9,070 nucleotides of DNA. It comes from Bacillota bacterium. GTDB lineage: Bacteria > Bacillota_A > Clostridia > Clostridiales > Clostridiaceae. Position 1 is the first letter of the stretch. Every line of letters begins with the position of its first letter. Below the pieces are notes generated by a model that made no database searches, had not been told where the DNA came from, and saw only the letters and a program-made list of their open reading frames with translations. Both the position numbers and the translations under genes were made by a program. The stretch covers positions 1-9,070 of the forward strand of contig JAJXYA010000437.1 in assembly GCA_021780795.1 (NCBI GenBank), given 5' to 3'. Below, one piece after another: positions 1 through 6,737 of the stretch.

Positions 1-1
1 A

Positions 2-142
2 GTTCAAAATACAGATGATGGTTCAGTATATCTTTTCAAAGTAGTAGGCGAAGGTGAAGAAGGAGAACTTGTAGTTCCCGAAGATGAAGAATTTGAAGCA
101 GCTACAGCATATTATGAATCAACTTTAGAAAACGAAGAGTAA
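2..142 (+). CDS. DUF1292-family protein, 3' end only
   Basis: The window opens inside a reading frame whose last 46 codons are visible and end at TAA 140-142. The segment reads as a short beta strand (SVYLFKVVGEGEEGELVVP) followed by a very acidic tail rich in Glu and Asp (EDEEFEAATAYYESTLENEE). This pattern resembles the C-terminal end of the small acidic DUF1292 (YrzB-like) proteins of Firmicutes, whose function is not established. The start and most of the domain lie upstream of the window, so the assignment rests on the tail alone. A strong terminator 13 bases after the stop shows that this gene ends its transcription unit. Confidence 0.6.
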   Translation, partial: VQNTDDGSVYLFKVVGEGEEGELVVPEDEEFEAATAYYESTLENEE

Positions 143-155
143 TGTAGTATTGAGT

Positions 156-188
156 AAAAAGTCGAAGCATAAAGTGCATCGGCTTTTT
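156..188 (+). terminator. Rho-independent terminator after the DUF1292 gene
   Basis: Arms AAAAAGTCGAAGCA (156-169) and TGCATCGGCTTTTT (175-188) pair over 14 positions with one G-U pair and one A-A mismatch, around a five-base loop (TAAAG). The 3' arm ends in five T, followed by AT-rich sequence. The A-run and T-run flank symmetrically, so it could also act on minus-strand transcripts, but the only nearby gene is on the + strand. Confidence 0.85.
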
Positions 189-216
189 ATTTACATATTT
201 TATTGGAGGAAAACTA

Positions 217-858
217 ATGGAAAGACTAGCGATATTCGATGTTGACTATACGCTTACTAAAAGTGAAACCCTTTTTGAATTTTATATTTTTATGTTAAAA
301 AAAGATCCCAGCCTTATTTTTTATATGCCTAAAAGTTTTGGAAGCGCTATATTATTTTTTTTCGGGCTACTAGATGCTGCTTCTGCTAAAAGGTCTTTTT
401 TAGATTTCATAAAAAAGTTTCATGAAAAAGAAATAGACCAATATGTAAAACAATTTTATGAAAAAAGATTAAGCAAAATATTTTATATTGATGCTATAAA
501 TACCTTGAAAAAGCTTAAAGGTGAAGGGTATAAAATTTATTTAATATCAGCTTCGGCAGAATTTTATTTGAAGGAATTATATAATATTAAAGAAGTAGAT
601 AAAGTAATTGGAACTAGATTTAAATTTGAAAATGGACATTATACAGGTGAAATTATAGGAGAAAACAATAAAGGCGAAGAAAAAGTAAAAAGGCTTTTAG
701 AAGAAATAAAAAAAGAAAATATAGAAGTAGACTTTAAAGAATCTTATATGTATTCAGATTCGCTTTCAGATTTACCGCTATTTAAACTGGTTGGGCACCC
801 GTACTTAATAAATTCAAAAAAGAAAAAGTCTAATATTGAAATTTTACATTGGAAATAA
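217..858 (+). CDS. HAD-superfamily subfamily IB hydrolase (phosphoserine phosphatase-like)
   Basis: A 213-residue cytoplasmic protein with HAD phosphatase signatures. Motif I is DVDYT (nucleophile D8, acid/base D10, T12). Motif II is the Ser of LISAS (S111), the motif III Lys is probably K156 in GEEKV, and motif IV is SDSLSDLPL (D181, D185), followed by LVGHPYLIN. The DSxSDLPL...VGHP run is typical of the HAD-IB group that includes SerB-like and CicA-like phosphatases. Residues 20-85 form a helical cap with a hydrophobic stretch near 42-55 (AILFFFGLL); I read this as cap helix rather than a sure membrane segment. The substrate cannot be told from sequence. GGAGG at 205-209, seven bases before ATG, supports the start. 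The stop overlaps the ribosome site of the aminotransferase gene, so the two are probably co-transcribed. No convincing promoter was seen between the terminator and this gene. Confidence 0.88.
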   Translation: MERLAIFDVDYTLTKSETLFEFYIFMLKKDPSLIFYMPKSFGSAILFFFGLLDAASAKRSFLDFIKKFHEKEIDQYVKQFYEKRLSKIFYIDAINTLKKLKGEGYKIYLISASAEFYLKELYNIKEVDKVIGTRFKFENGHYTGEIIGENNKGEEKVKRLLEEIKKENIEVDFKESYMYSDSLSDLPLFKLVGHPYLINSKKKKSNIEILHWK

Positions 859-863
859 GGTGA
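857..863 (+). promoter_or_regulatory. Ribosome binding site that sets the aminotransferase start
   Basis: AAGGTGA lies five bases before ATG 869 and overlaps the TAA stop (856-858) of the HAD gene. A longer in-frame start exists only as TTG at 836 inside the HAD gene, with no purine-rich site in front of it. ATG 869 is therefore preferred. Confidence 0.75.
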
Positions 864-868
864 TTTGT

Positions 869-1705
869 ATGGAAAAAGTTCAAAATGATTTTTATTTGAT
901 TAATGATGAAAAAAAAGAAATTTCAAATTTTAACGATGATTTTCTACTGAAGGGGAAGTCTTTATATGAAGTAATAAGGATAATTGATGGAGTGCCCATA
1001 TTTTTAAGCGAGCATTTAGCTAGGTTAAATAATTCAGCAATGTTAATGGGTGTTAAATTACCGCTAACTGAAGATGAAGTAAAAAAAAGACTTAAAGCTA
1101 TGATGAATATAAATAATTGCAGTTTTGGAAATATAAAAATTGTATTTAATTATAATGGATTAAATTGTGATTTTTATTGCTACTTTTTACAGCATAAATA
1201 TCCTGAGGAAAAAGATTATATAGGTGGAGTTAAAACTATTTCATATAATGGAGAAAGAGAAAATCCAAATGTTAAGGTAATGAATATAAATTTTAGAAGT
1301 TCTGTTGACGCTCAAATAAAAAAAGCAGGAGCATATGAAGCTATTTTAATAGATAGTGTTGGAAATGTAACAGAAGGAAGTAAATCTAACATATTTATGG
1401 TAAAAGGGAATGATGTAATAACTGCTCCGATTAAAGCGGTTCTTCCTGGAATAACGAGAGGAATTGTAATTGATATTGTAAAATCTTTAGGCTTTACATT
1501 ATGTGAACAATATGTTTGCTTTGAAAACATATCACAAATGGATGGACTGTTTATTACAGGAACTTCGCCAAAGGTTTTGCCGATAAATAAGGTAGATGAT
1601 ATGCAATTTAGTTCAAGTTCAAATGAATTAATATGTAAGATACAAAATGAATACAATAATAAAATAAAATCGTATATTTTACAAAATACCTCATTAAAAA
1701 AATAA
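869..1705 (+). CDS. Class IV PLP-dependent aminotransferase / 4-amino-4-deoxychorismate lyase-like
   Basis: A 278-residue fold-type IV PLP enzyme of normal family length. Visible family features are GKSLYEVIRIIDGVPIFLSE then HLARL (residues 29-53), the likely PLP Schiff-base lysine K136 in NVKVMNIN, AGAYEAILIDSVGNVTEG then SKSNIF (154-176; E169 is the conserved Glu), LPGITRG (192-198) and FITGTSPKVLPI (228-239). K136 sits exactly 20 residues before the Tyr of AYEAIL, the same spacing as the catalytic lysine of Bacillus D-amino-acid transaminase recalled from memory. The family covers branched-chain aminotransferase, D-amino-acid transaminase and PabC-type lyase. The substrate is not decided here and no pabA/pabB or ilv gene is adjacent. 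It is coupled to the upstream HAD gene with a 10-base gap. No terminator is evident after it. Confidence 0.87.
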   Translation: MEKVQNDFYLINDEKKEISNFNDDFLLKGKSLYEVIRIIDGVPIFLSEHLARLNNSAMLMGVKLPLTEDEVKKRLKAMMNINNCSFGNIKIVFNYNGLNCDFYCYFLQHKYPEEKDYIGGVKTISYNGERENPNVKVMNINFRSSVDAQIKKAGAYEAILIDSVGNVTEGSKSNIFMVKGNDVITAPIKAVLPGITRGIVIDIVKSLGFTLCEQYVCFENISQMDGLFITGTSPKVLPINKVDDMQFSSSSNELICKIQNEYNNKIKSYILQNTSLKK

Positions 1706-1709
1706 TATG

Positions 1710-1737
1710 TTGACATACATGATGGTTTATTGATAAA
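1710..1737 (+). promoter_or_regulatory. Putative sigma-A promoter for the glcT-like gene
   Basis: A perfect -35 hexamer TTGACA (1710-1715) is followed after 16 bases by GATAAA (1732-1737), a 4/6 match to TATAAT. Transcription would start near 1744, about 30 bases before the glcT ATG. The -10 is weak, so the call is tentative. No RAT-like antiterminator hairpin or terminator was seen in this leader. Confidence 0.5.
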
Positions 1738-1774
1738 GTTTAAATAAATAGGTTTTGAGGTTTCGGAGGGTAGT

Positions 1775-2617
1775 ATGGAAGGTGCAGTGATCGAAAAAAT
1801 TTTAAATAACAACGTGGTTGTTGCTAAAAAGGGTACTACAGATATGATACTAATTGGTAAAGGAATTGGTTTTAATCTTCCCAAAGGTAGTGTTGTACCT
1901 GAAAATAGAATTGAAAAGGTATTCATTAATAATAACGAAGAGATAAACCAAAATTATGATAAAATACTTAGCACTGTAGACAGTAAAATCGTTGGCTTAT
2001 CTGAAGAAATAATTCACAATACCGAATTGGAATTAGACGTAAAGTTAAGTGATCCTATTCACGTGTCTTTACCAGATCACATTAATTTTGCGTTAAGCAG
2101 ATACGAAAAAGGACTAAATATGGAAAATCCTTTTTTAAATGAGTTAAAGGGTCTTTATCCAAAGGAATTTTCTCTTGCAGAAAAAGGAGTAAACCTTATA
2201 AACCAAAGGTTTAATATTCAATTGAAAGACGATGAAATTGGGTTTATTTGTTTGCATATCAGAGCTGCAATTTCAGATAGTGAAGTAGGAAAATCTTACG
2301 AGTACACTAAAAGGATAGGAGCAGTAATGGCGCTTATTTCGTCGCTACTTGGCGAAGCTGTAGATAAAAATTCCTTGGAATATGCAAGAACCGTAACTCA
2401 TATTAACTGCATGGTAGAAAGAGTTAAAACAGGGAAAACAATAAAGAATCAATTACTTGATACTATAAAAGCTGAGTTTGTAAATGAATTTGATTTTGCA
2501 ATAAAAGTATCTTTAAAAATAGAAGGTATATTTGGAATAAGTGTCCCAGAAGATGAAGTTGGATATTTGGCACTTCATTTAAAAAGATTGTCAGATTTAA
2601 ATGTTTTAAAAAAATAA
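1775..2617 (+). CDS. glcT: GlcT-type transcription antiterminator (BglG/LicT family, PRD protein)
   Basis: A 280-residue protein with the three-part BglG-family layout. An N-terminal CAT RNA-binding domain (about 1-55, with KILNNNVVVA and ILIGKGIGF, the latter typical of GlcT) is followed by PRD1 (about 66-170) and PRD2 (about 177-280). All four PTS-phosphorylatable histidine positions are occupied: H102 (DHINFAL), H161 (CLHIRAA), H209 (THINCMVERV) and H268 (LALHLKR). Family members bind a RAT hairpin in a PTS gene leader and block a terminator when the sugar is present; phosphorylation by EII and HPr sets their activity. No PTS gene or RAT element is visible here, so the target must be elsewhere. 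GGAGG at 1765-1769, five bases before ATG, fixes the start. The similarity to Bacillus GlcT is recalled, not computed; another sugar specificity is possible. Confidence 0.85.
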   Translation: MEGAVIEKILNNNVVVAKKGTTDMILIGKGIGFNLPKGSVVPENRIEKVFINNNEEINQNYDKILSTVDSKIVGLSEEIIHNTELELDVKLSDPIHVSLPDHINFALSRYEKGLNMENPFLNELKGLYPKEFSLAEKGVNLINQRFNIQLKDDEIGFICLHIRAAISDSEVGKSYEYTKRIGAVMALISSLLGEAVDKNSLEYARTVTHINCMVERVKTGKTIKNQLLDTIKAEFVNEFDFAIKVSLKIEGIFGISVPEDEVGYLALHLKRLSDLNVLKK

Positions 2618-2639
2618 GTAACAAATTAAAAAAGGCTAA

Positions 2640-2663
2640 TTTATAAACAATAAAGTTTGTAAA
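2640..2663 (+). repeat. Short inverted repeat overlapping the fapA promoter -35 element
   Basis: TTTATAAAC (2640-2648) and GTTTGTAAA (2655-2663) are inverted copies with one transition between them, which becomes a G-U pair in RNA, around AATAAA. No T-run follows, so this is a poor terminator for glcT. As DNA it could be an operator over the -35 region, but AT-rich sequence makes such palindromes by chance. Confidence 0.35.
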
Positions 2664-2677
2664 TAACAAAACGATAA
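2651..2677 (+). promoter_or_regulatory. Sigma-28 (SigD/FliA) promoter of the fapA-che operon
   Basis: TAAAGTTT (2651-2658), 11 bases, then AACGATAA (2670-2677) matches the flagellar sigma-28 consensus TAAAGTTT-N11-GCCGATAA at 14 of 16 positions with exact spacing. Transcription would begin near 2684, giving a leader of about 36 bases before fapA. A chemotaxis operon is a standard sigma-28 target. GATAAT inside the -10 could also serve sigma-A, but no matching -35 is present. Confidence 0.82.
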
Positions 2678-2703
2678 TTAAGTAAATATGTATAGTTAGT
2701 TAT

Positions 2704-2710
2704 AAGGTGA
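2704..2710 (+). promoter_or_regulatory. Ribosome binding site that sets the fapA start
   Basis: AAGGTGA ends nine bases before ATG 2720. The longer in-frame candidate GTG 2711 directly abuts this site and leaves no spacer, so ATG 2720 is the better start. Confidence 0.7.
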
Positions 2711-2719
2711 GTGATTGGG

Positions 2720-4669
2720 ATGGATAAAAAAATTTATACTGGATCATCTCTTGAAGTTTGTTTAGAAGATGCAAGTAATGAATTGGGAGTTAAAAAAGAA
2801 GAACTGAAATATAAAGTAGTAGAGGGAAAAAAGTCTTTATTTAAAAAACACGTTTCTATTGAAGTAGAATATTCATCAATTAAGGATGCTAAAGATGATG
2901 TAGAGGAATTAAATAAAAAGGAATTAGATGGATTTATAAAATCGGAAAATGGTGAAATTTTTGTTAAAGATCCGGAAGAAGGCGGAAAACCTGCTATAAT
3001 ATATTCAACGGAAAAAGTTAAAATATTTGTAAATGGCAATGAAATTGTATCGACTGAAGTTTATTCTAAAGATAAAATTACCTTTCTAATTACTGATTCA
3101 AAAGAAGCTGAGAGGCACTTAAATATAACTACGAGTCAAGATAAATTAGAGGGCTATATTAGTATCGATTATTGTCCAAAGGATATTATTAAATTAAGAA
3201 ATTTGACTGCAAGAAATGTATTCATCCCAGAACTAGAAATTAGTGAGCAAAAGTTTCCTCCTAAATATACAGCTGAAGAAATAAAAAATGAAATATGGAA
3301 AAATGGTATAAAGTTTGGTATTATTGATGAGAATATTAAAAATTGTATAGAGTTAGAAAAGGTGGATAAAGTTTTAGTAGCAAAGGGTGAAAAGCCAATT
3401 GATGGAACAGATGACACCTTGGAATTTATGTTTGAAATAAATAAAGGAAAAAAATTTTATGAAGATAAAAATGGCAATGTAGATTTTAGAAGTGTAGGTG
3501 AAGTTAGCTGCGTTGAACAAGGGAAAGTTTTAGCTATAAAGCGGTTAGGACAGGAAGGAAAAGATGGTATGTCTATACTTGGAATCGCTTTAAAGCATAA
3601 TGCAGGTAAAAAAATCACACTAAAAGTTGGTGATGGCTGTGAAATTAAAAATGAAAATACAGTTATAGCTTCTAGAGCTGGTGAGCCAAGTTATTCAAGT
3701 AATAAGTTTTTTGTCCATAGTGTGCATGAAATTGCAACAGATGTGGATTTAAAGGTAGGTAATATTCATTTTAATGGTGATGTTATTATTCATGGAGAAG
3801 TTAAAGAAGGTATGATTGTAGAAGCAGGTCATAATATTAACGTGGATAAAAATGTTGATGGTTCTACATTGATTTCAAAAGGGGATACTTCTGTGAGAGG
3901 CAACATAATTTTTTCAAAAATCTTTGCAGGAGGTAAAGATGTTGAAAAAATAAAGTTAGCAGATTTTTTAAAAGCTTTAAATGATAATATAATGCAGTTA
4001 ATAAGTGGTGTTAGGCAAATTATTGAGCATAACCTATTAGGGGTAGAAGTTTCTACTGGAGAAGTAATAAAAATACTTTTAGAAAGCAAATTTAAAATGA
4101 TACCTAGAATGAGCAGTATTATTTCTAAGATTGATAGTAGTGATAATATTAATTTGGTATGTATACAGCAATTAGTTAAAGAAAAATTAACAGGGCTTGG
4201 TCCACTTGAAATAAAATCGTTAGAAGAACTTCTTGAGTTAACAAGAATAATACAAGCTGAACAAAAGAAATTAAATTCTTCTTTGCCAATTCCTGTTAAT
4301 GTAAATATAAATTATTGCCAAAATTCCGAAATTGAAAGTTCTGGAAATATAATAATTGAAGGTAAAGGAGTATATGTATCTAATCTTACTAGTAATGATA
4401 AAATTTTGTTTACTAATCCATCCAGTGTTGTAAGAGGTGGTATACTTAAAGCAAGAAATGAAATTAAATGTGGAACTGTAGGCAGTGAAGCAGGTGTACT
4501 AACTAAATTAGCTGTTGATTCAATTGGAAATATTTATGCAAAGGTTGTATATCAAAATTCTATTGTTTCAATTGGTGGTAAAGAGTCTATGATAGATGCA
4601 CCAAGTAGGGAAGTACATGCATATATAAATAGTAAAAATGAACTTATTGTGGAAAAACTAAAGTTATAG
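2720..4669 (+). CDS. fapA: FapA/DUF342-family flagellar assembly protein A
   Basis: A 649-residue soluble protein. Residues 1-50 resemble a Jag-N-type domain (IYTGSSLEVCLEDASNELGV, then KSLFKKHVSIEVEY). About 135-300 is the FapA N-terminal domain, with YTAEEIKNEIWKNGIKFGI and VLVAKGEKPIDGTDD. About 330-405 and 525-625 are short Gly/Val/Ile-rich repeats of a right-handed beta-helix (HFNGDVIIHGEVKEGMIVEA; SSGNIIIEGKGVYVS; VVRGGILKARNEIKCGTVGS). A helical, probably coiled-coil hairpin at about 409-515 interrupts the helix, the usual DUF342 plan. In Vibrio vulnificus, FapA promotes polar flagellation and binds unphosphorylated EIIA-Glc; in Firmicutes its role is poorly defined. Here it leads the che operon behind a sigma-28 promoter. 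The gene ends with TAG, which overlaps the AGGAGG of cheW. The family call is firm, the exact function is inferred. Confidence 0.85.
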   Translation: MDKKIYTGSSLEVCLEDASNELGVKKEELKYKVVEGKKSLFKKHVSIEVEYSSIKDAKDDVEELNKKELDGFIKSENGEIFVKDPEEGGKPAIIYSTEKVKIFVNGNEIVSTEVYSKDKITFLITDSKEAERHLNITTSQDKLEGYISIDYCPKDIIKLRNLTARNVFIPELEISEQKFPPKYTAEEIKNEIWKNGIKFGIIDENIKNCIELEKVDKVLVAKGEKPIDGTDDTLEFMFEINKGKKFYEDKNGNVDFRSVGEVSCVEQGKVLAIKRLGQEGKDGMSILGIALKHNAGKKITLKVGDGCEIKNENTVIASRAGEPSYSSNKFFVHSVHEIATDVDLKVGNIHFNGDVIIHGEVKEGMIVEAGHNINVDKNVDGSTLISKGDTSVRGNIIFSKIFAGGKDVEKIKLADFLKALNDNIMQLISGVRQIIEHNLLGVEVSTGEVIKILLESKFKMIPRMSSIISKIDSSDNINLVCIQQLVKEKLTGLGPLEIKSLEELLELTRIIQAEQKKLNSSLPIPVNVNINYCQNSEIESSGNIIIEGKGVYVSNLTSNDKILFTNPSSVVRGGILKARNEIKCGTVGSEAGVLTKLAVDSIGNIYAKVVYQNSIVSIGGKESMIDAPSREVHAYINSKNELIVEKLKL

Positions 4670-4679
4670 GAGGTTAGTT

Positions 4680-5126
4680 ATGGACAATAATGAATTAAAG
4701 GTTCTAATTTTTGTAGTAGATGGCGAATATTATGCTACAGATATTGTAGAAGTTGAAAGAATACTTGGTTATGAACATGATGTTAAATTACCAGATTCGC
4801 CTGACTTTGTAGATGGGGTTATAAATTACGAAAGTCAAATATTACCTGTAATTTCCATTGCAAAAAGATTTAAAGTGAATGGAAAAACTGATACAAAGGA
4901 TGCAAAAATAATTGTTACAAACCAAGAGCATGGAAAATTTGGATTAATAGTTGATTTAGTATCAGAAGTTAAAAATATAAGTACAAGTGAAATAGAGTCA
5001 ACACCAGATGTGGTTTCTGGAATAGCTAAACGATATATAAAAGGTCTCATAAAATTAGATAAAAAAATTATTATTTTTCTTGATTTTGCAAGTATTCTTA
5101 CGGATGAAGAAAAAACATTATTATAA
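4680..5126 (+). CDS. cheW: Chemotaxis coupling protein CheW (divergent)
   Basis: A 148-residue single-domain CheW, normal in length. It has the SH3-like beta fold with LIFVVDGEYYATDIVEVERIL (about 9-29), LPDSPDFVDGVINYESQILP (37-56), a GLIVD strand, TPDVVSGIAKRYIKGLIKLD and a closing IIIFLDFASIL. CheW links receptors to the P5 domain of CheA in the signalling array. One feature is unusual. The segment usually reading GVINLRGxxxPVIDLRxRF here reads GVINYESQILPVISIAKRF, so the conserved Arg-Gly is Glu-Ser (E51, S52) and the Asp of IDLR is Ser. This suggests altered contacts with receptor or CheA, and a second, more canonical CheW may exist elsewhere. AGGAGG (4668-4673), six bases before ATG, is strong and overlaps the fapA stop. 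Confidence 0.9.
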   Translation: MDNNELKVLIFVVDGEYYATDIVEVERILGYEHDVKLPDSPDFVDGVINYESQILPVISIAKRFKVNGKTDTKDAKIIVTNQEHGKFGLIVDLVSEVKNISTSEIESTPDVVSGIAKRYIKGLIKLDKKIIIFLDFASILTDEEKTLL

Positions 5127-5146
5127 TTTAGGCGTTAGGTGAAAAT

Positions 5147-5638
5147 ATGGAAGAAATAAAAGAAATAAGAATAGGAATAGCCGATTTAAATACAGTTTTT
5201 AAGCCTGGTAGGTTAATAACAGTAGGTTTAGGATCTTGTATTGGAATAGCTATATACGATAAAGATGCCAATCTGGGTGGACTTGCACATATTATGCTTC
5301 CAGATAGTACACAATTTAATAGTAATGCTAATCCTCATAAGTTTGCTGATCTTGCAATCCCAATTTTAATTGAGCAAATGCAAAAGCAAGGAGCGATTGT
5401 TAGGAGAATGCAATGCAAAATTGCTGGTGGAGCATCTATGTTTACATTTAGTGATAAAAAAATGAATATGGATATAGGAAGCAGAAACAGCATAGCAGTT
5501 AAAGAAACACTTAAAAAATTCAATATACCTATTCTTGGAGAAGATATAGGTGGAAATAAAGGAAGGACCATGATTTTAGATACTAATGAATTTAGTGTTC
5601 AAATTAGAACAGTAGGACTAGGCAATCGAGAGATATAA
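5147..5638 (+). CDS. cheD: Chemoreceptor glutamine deamidase CheD
   Basis: A 163-residue CheD, which hydrolyses specific receptor glutamines to glutamate and in Bacillus-type systems also binds and stimulates the CheY-P phosphatase CheC. The catalytic set is complete: T25 (RLITVGLGSC), C31 (GLGSCIGIAIYD) and H48 (GLAHIMLPDS). These lie exactly four residues later than the T21/C27/H44 numbering recalled for Thermotoga CheD. Other family blocks are PHKFADLAIPILIEQM, CKIAGGASMF, IGSRN and IPILGEDIGGNKGRT near the C terminus. AGGTGA (5137-5142) sits four bases before ATG. It lies between cheW and cheB with gaps of about 20 and 14 bases, clearly in one operon. Its presence implies a CheC in the genome, not seen in this window. 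Confidence 0.95.
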   Translation: MEEIKEIRIGIADLNTVFKPGRLITVGLGSCIGIAIYDKDANLGGLAHIMLPDSTQFNSNANPHKFADLAIPILIEQMQKQGAIVRRMQCKIAGGASMFTFSDKKMNMDIGSRNSIAVKETLKKFNIPILGEDIGGNKGRTMILDTNEFSVQIRTVGLGNREI

Positions 5639-5652
5639 AGAGGTGATAAGTA

Positions 5653-6705
5653 ATGGACAAGATTAAAGCGTTAGTGGTAGATGATTCTGCATTGATGAGA
5701 AAGATTATATCCGATATGCTTACTGAAAAAGGTGATATTGAAGTAATTGATACAGCAAGAAATGGTCAGGATCTATTTGAAAAACTAAAACGAAAGACTC
5801 CAGACATTATAACTTTAGATGTTGAAATGCCCATTATGAATGGTATAGAGGCATTAAAGAATTTAAAAAGCGAAAATATTAATATACCTGTAATTATGCT
5901 TAGTAGTCTTACTAAAGAAGGAGCAGAATTAACCATGGATTGTTTACATTATGGTGCTTTCGATTTTGTTCCAAAACCTTCAGGAGGTATTTCTGTAGAT
6001 ATTATAAAGGTTCAAGATGAATTATTATTAAAAGTTAGAACGGCATATGAAAAGTATTCAGTTAAAAGTACTAGAGTAAAAGAGATAGAACATAAAGCAC
6101 CACTTAAAATAGAATATGTAAAAAGAACTGTAAATAGTGGTAAAATTAATGCTGTTGTTATAGGTGCCTCAACAGGCGGTCCTAAAGCACTTTATTCTGT
6201 AATAACAAATCTTCCTAAAAATATAGGAGTTCCAGTATTTGTTGTACAGCATATGCCTGTTGGCTTCACTAAAGCTTTTGCGGATAGGCTAAATTCTAAC
6301 AGTGAAATAAAAGTTGTTGAGGCAACGGATGGCGAAGTGTATGAAAAAGACGTATTATATATTGCACCAGGAGGATTTCATATGGAAATAGATAATAGGT
6401 GTATAAGACTTAATAAAGAACCAGCAATATGGGGTGTTAGGCCTGCTGTTGATAAGCTTTTTATTTCAGCATCAAATATATTTGGCTCTGCAATTGTAAG
6501 TGCTGTTTTAACTGGAATGGGTAAGGATGGAGCTCATGGAACTGAAATTATTAAGAAAAATGGCGGTGTAACAATCGCTGAAGATGAATCTACTTGTGTT
6601 ATATATGGCATGCCAAGAGCGGCATATGAGACCGGAGCCGTTGATTATGTTTTGCCATTAGATAGGGTTTCAAATGAAATCGTTAAAATAGTTAAAAGCT
6701 ATTGA
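5653..6705 (+). CDS. cheB: Chemotaxis response regulator / protein-glutamate methylesterase CheB
   Basis: A 350-residue two-domain CheB of normal length. The N-terminal receiver (1-120) has acidic pocket D10/D11, phospho-acceptor D56 (ITLDVEMP), S84/S85 (MLSS) and K108 (FVPKPS). A Lys/Arg-rich linker (about 125-162) leads to the C-terminal esterase domain (about 165-350) with catalytic S173 (GASTGG), H200 (VVQHMP) and D292 (GMGKDGAHG). CheB removes methyl groups from receptor glutamates, and some CheBs also deamidate receptor glutamines. Phosphoryl transfer from CheA activates it as the feedback arm of adaptation. Every residue expected for both activities is present. AGAGGTGA in the 14-base gap after cheD supports ATG 5653. 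The cheB gene ends in TGA, the only TGA stop among the genes here. Confidence 0.97.
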   Translation: MDKIKALVVDDSALMRKIISDMLTEKGDIEVIDTARNGQDLFEKLKRKTPDIITLDVEMPIMNGIEALKNLKSENINIPVIMLSSLTKEGAELTMDCLHYGAFDFVPKPSGGISVDIIKVQDELLLKVRTAYEKYSVKSTRVKEIEHKAPLKIEYVKRTVNSGKINAVVIGASTGGPKALYSVITNLPKNIGVPVFVVQHMPVGFTKAFADRLNSNSEIKVVEATDGEVYEKDVLYIAPGGFHMEIDNRCIRLNKEPAIWGVRPAVDKLFISASNIFGSAIVSAVLTGMGKDGAHGTEIIKKNGGVTIAEDESTCVIYGMPRAAYETGAVDYVLPLDRVSNEIVKIVKSY

Positions 6706-6737
6706 ATATAAAAAAAGCACGAGGGGGATGAGACTAT

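Noticed and set aside
355..362. Eight-T run in the HAD gene (similar A runs at 909-916 and 1081-1088 in the aminotransferase gene) as phase-variation tracts
   Set aside because: Runs of this length are common in coding DNA of very AT-rich genomes and both genes are intact.
836..868. Eleven-codon N-terminal extension of the aminotransferase from TTG 836
   Set aside because: The TTG is inside the HAD gene with no ribosome site, while ATG 869 has AAGGTGA at good spacing.
1706..1774. Possible RAT antiterminator target or riboswitch in the glcT leader
   Set aside because: The leader after the predicted start is only about 30 bases and shows no stable hairpin or terminator.
1312..1926. 204-codon open frame on the minus strand
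   Set aside because: It lies antisense across the aminotransferase end, the glcT promoter and the glcT start, has low-complexity Ser/Ile/Leu/Phe composition typical of reverse-complemented AT-rich genes, and shows no recognisable motif.
2711..2719. GTG start for fapA at 2711
   Set aside because: The ribosome site AAGGTGA ends at 2710 and leaves no spacer; ATG 2720 fits better.
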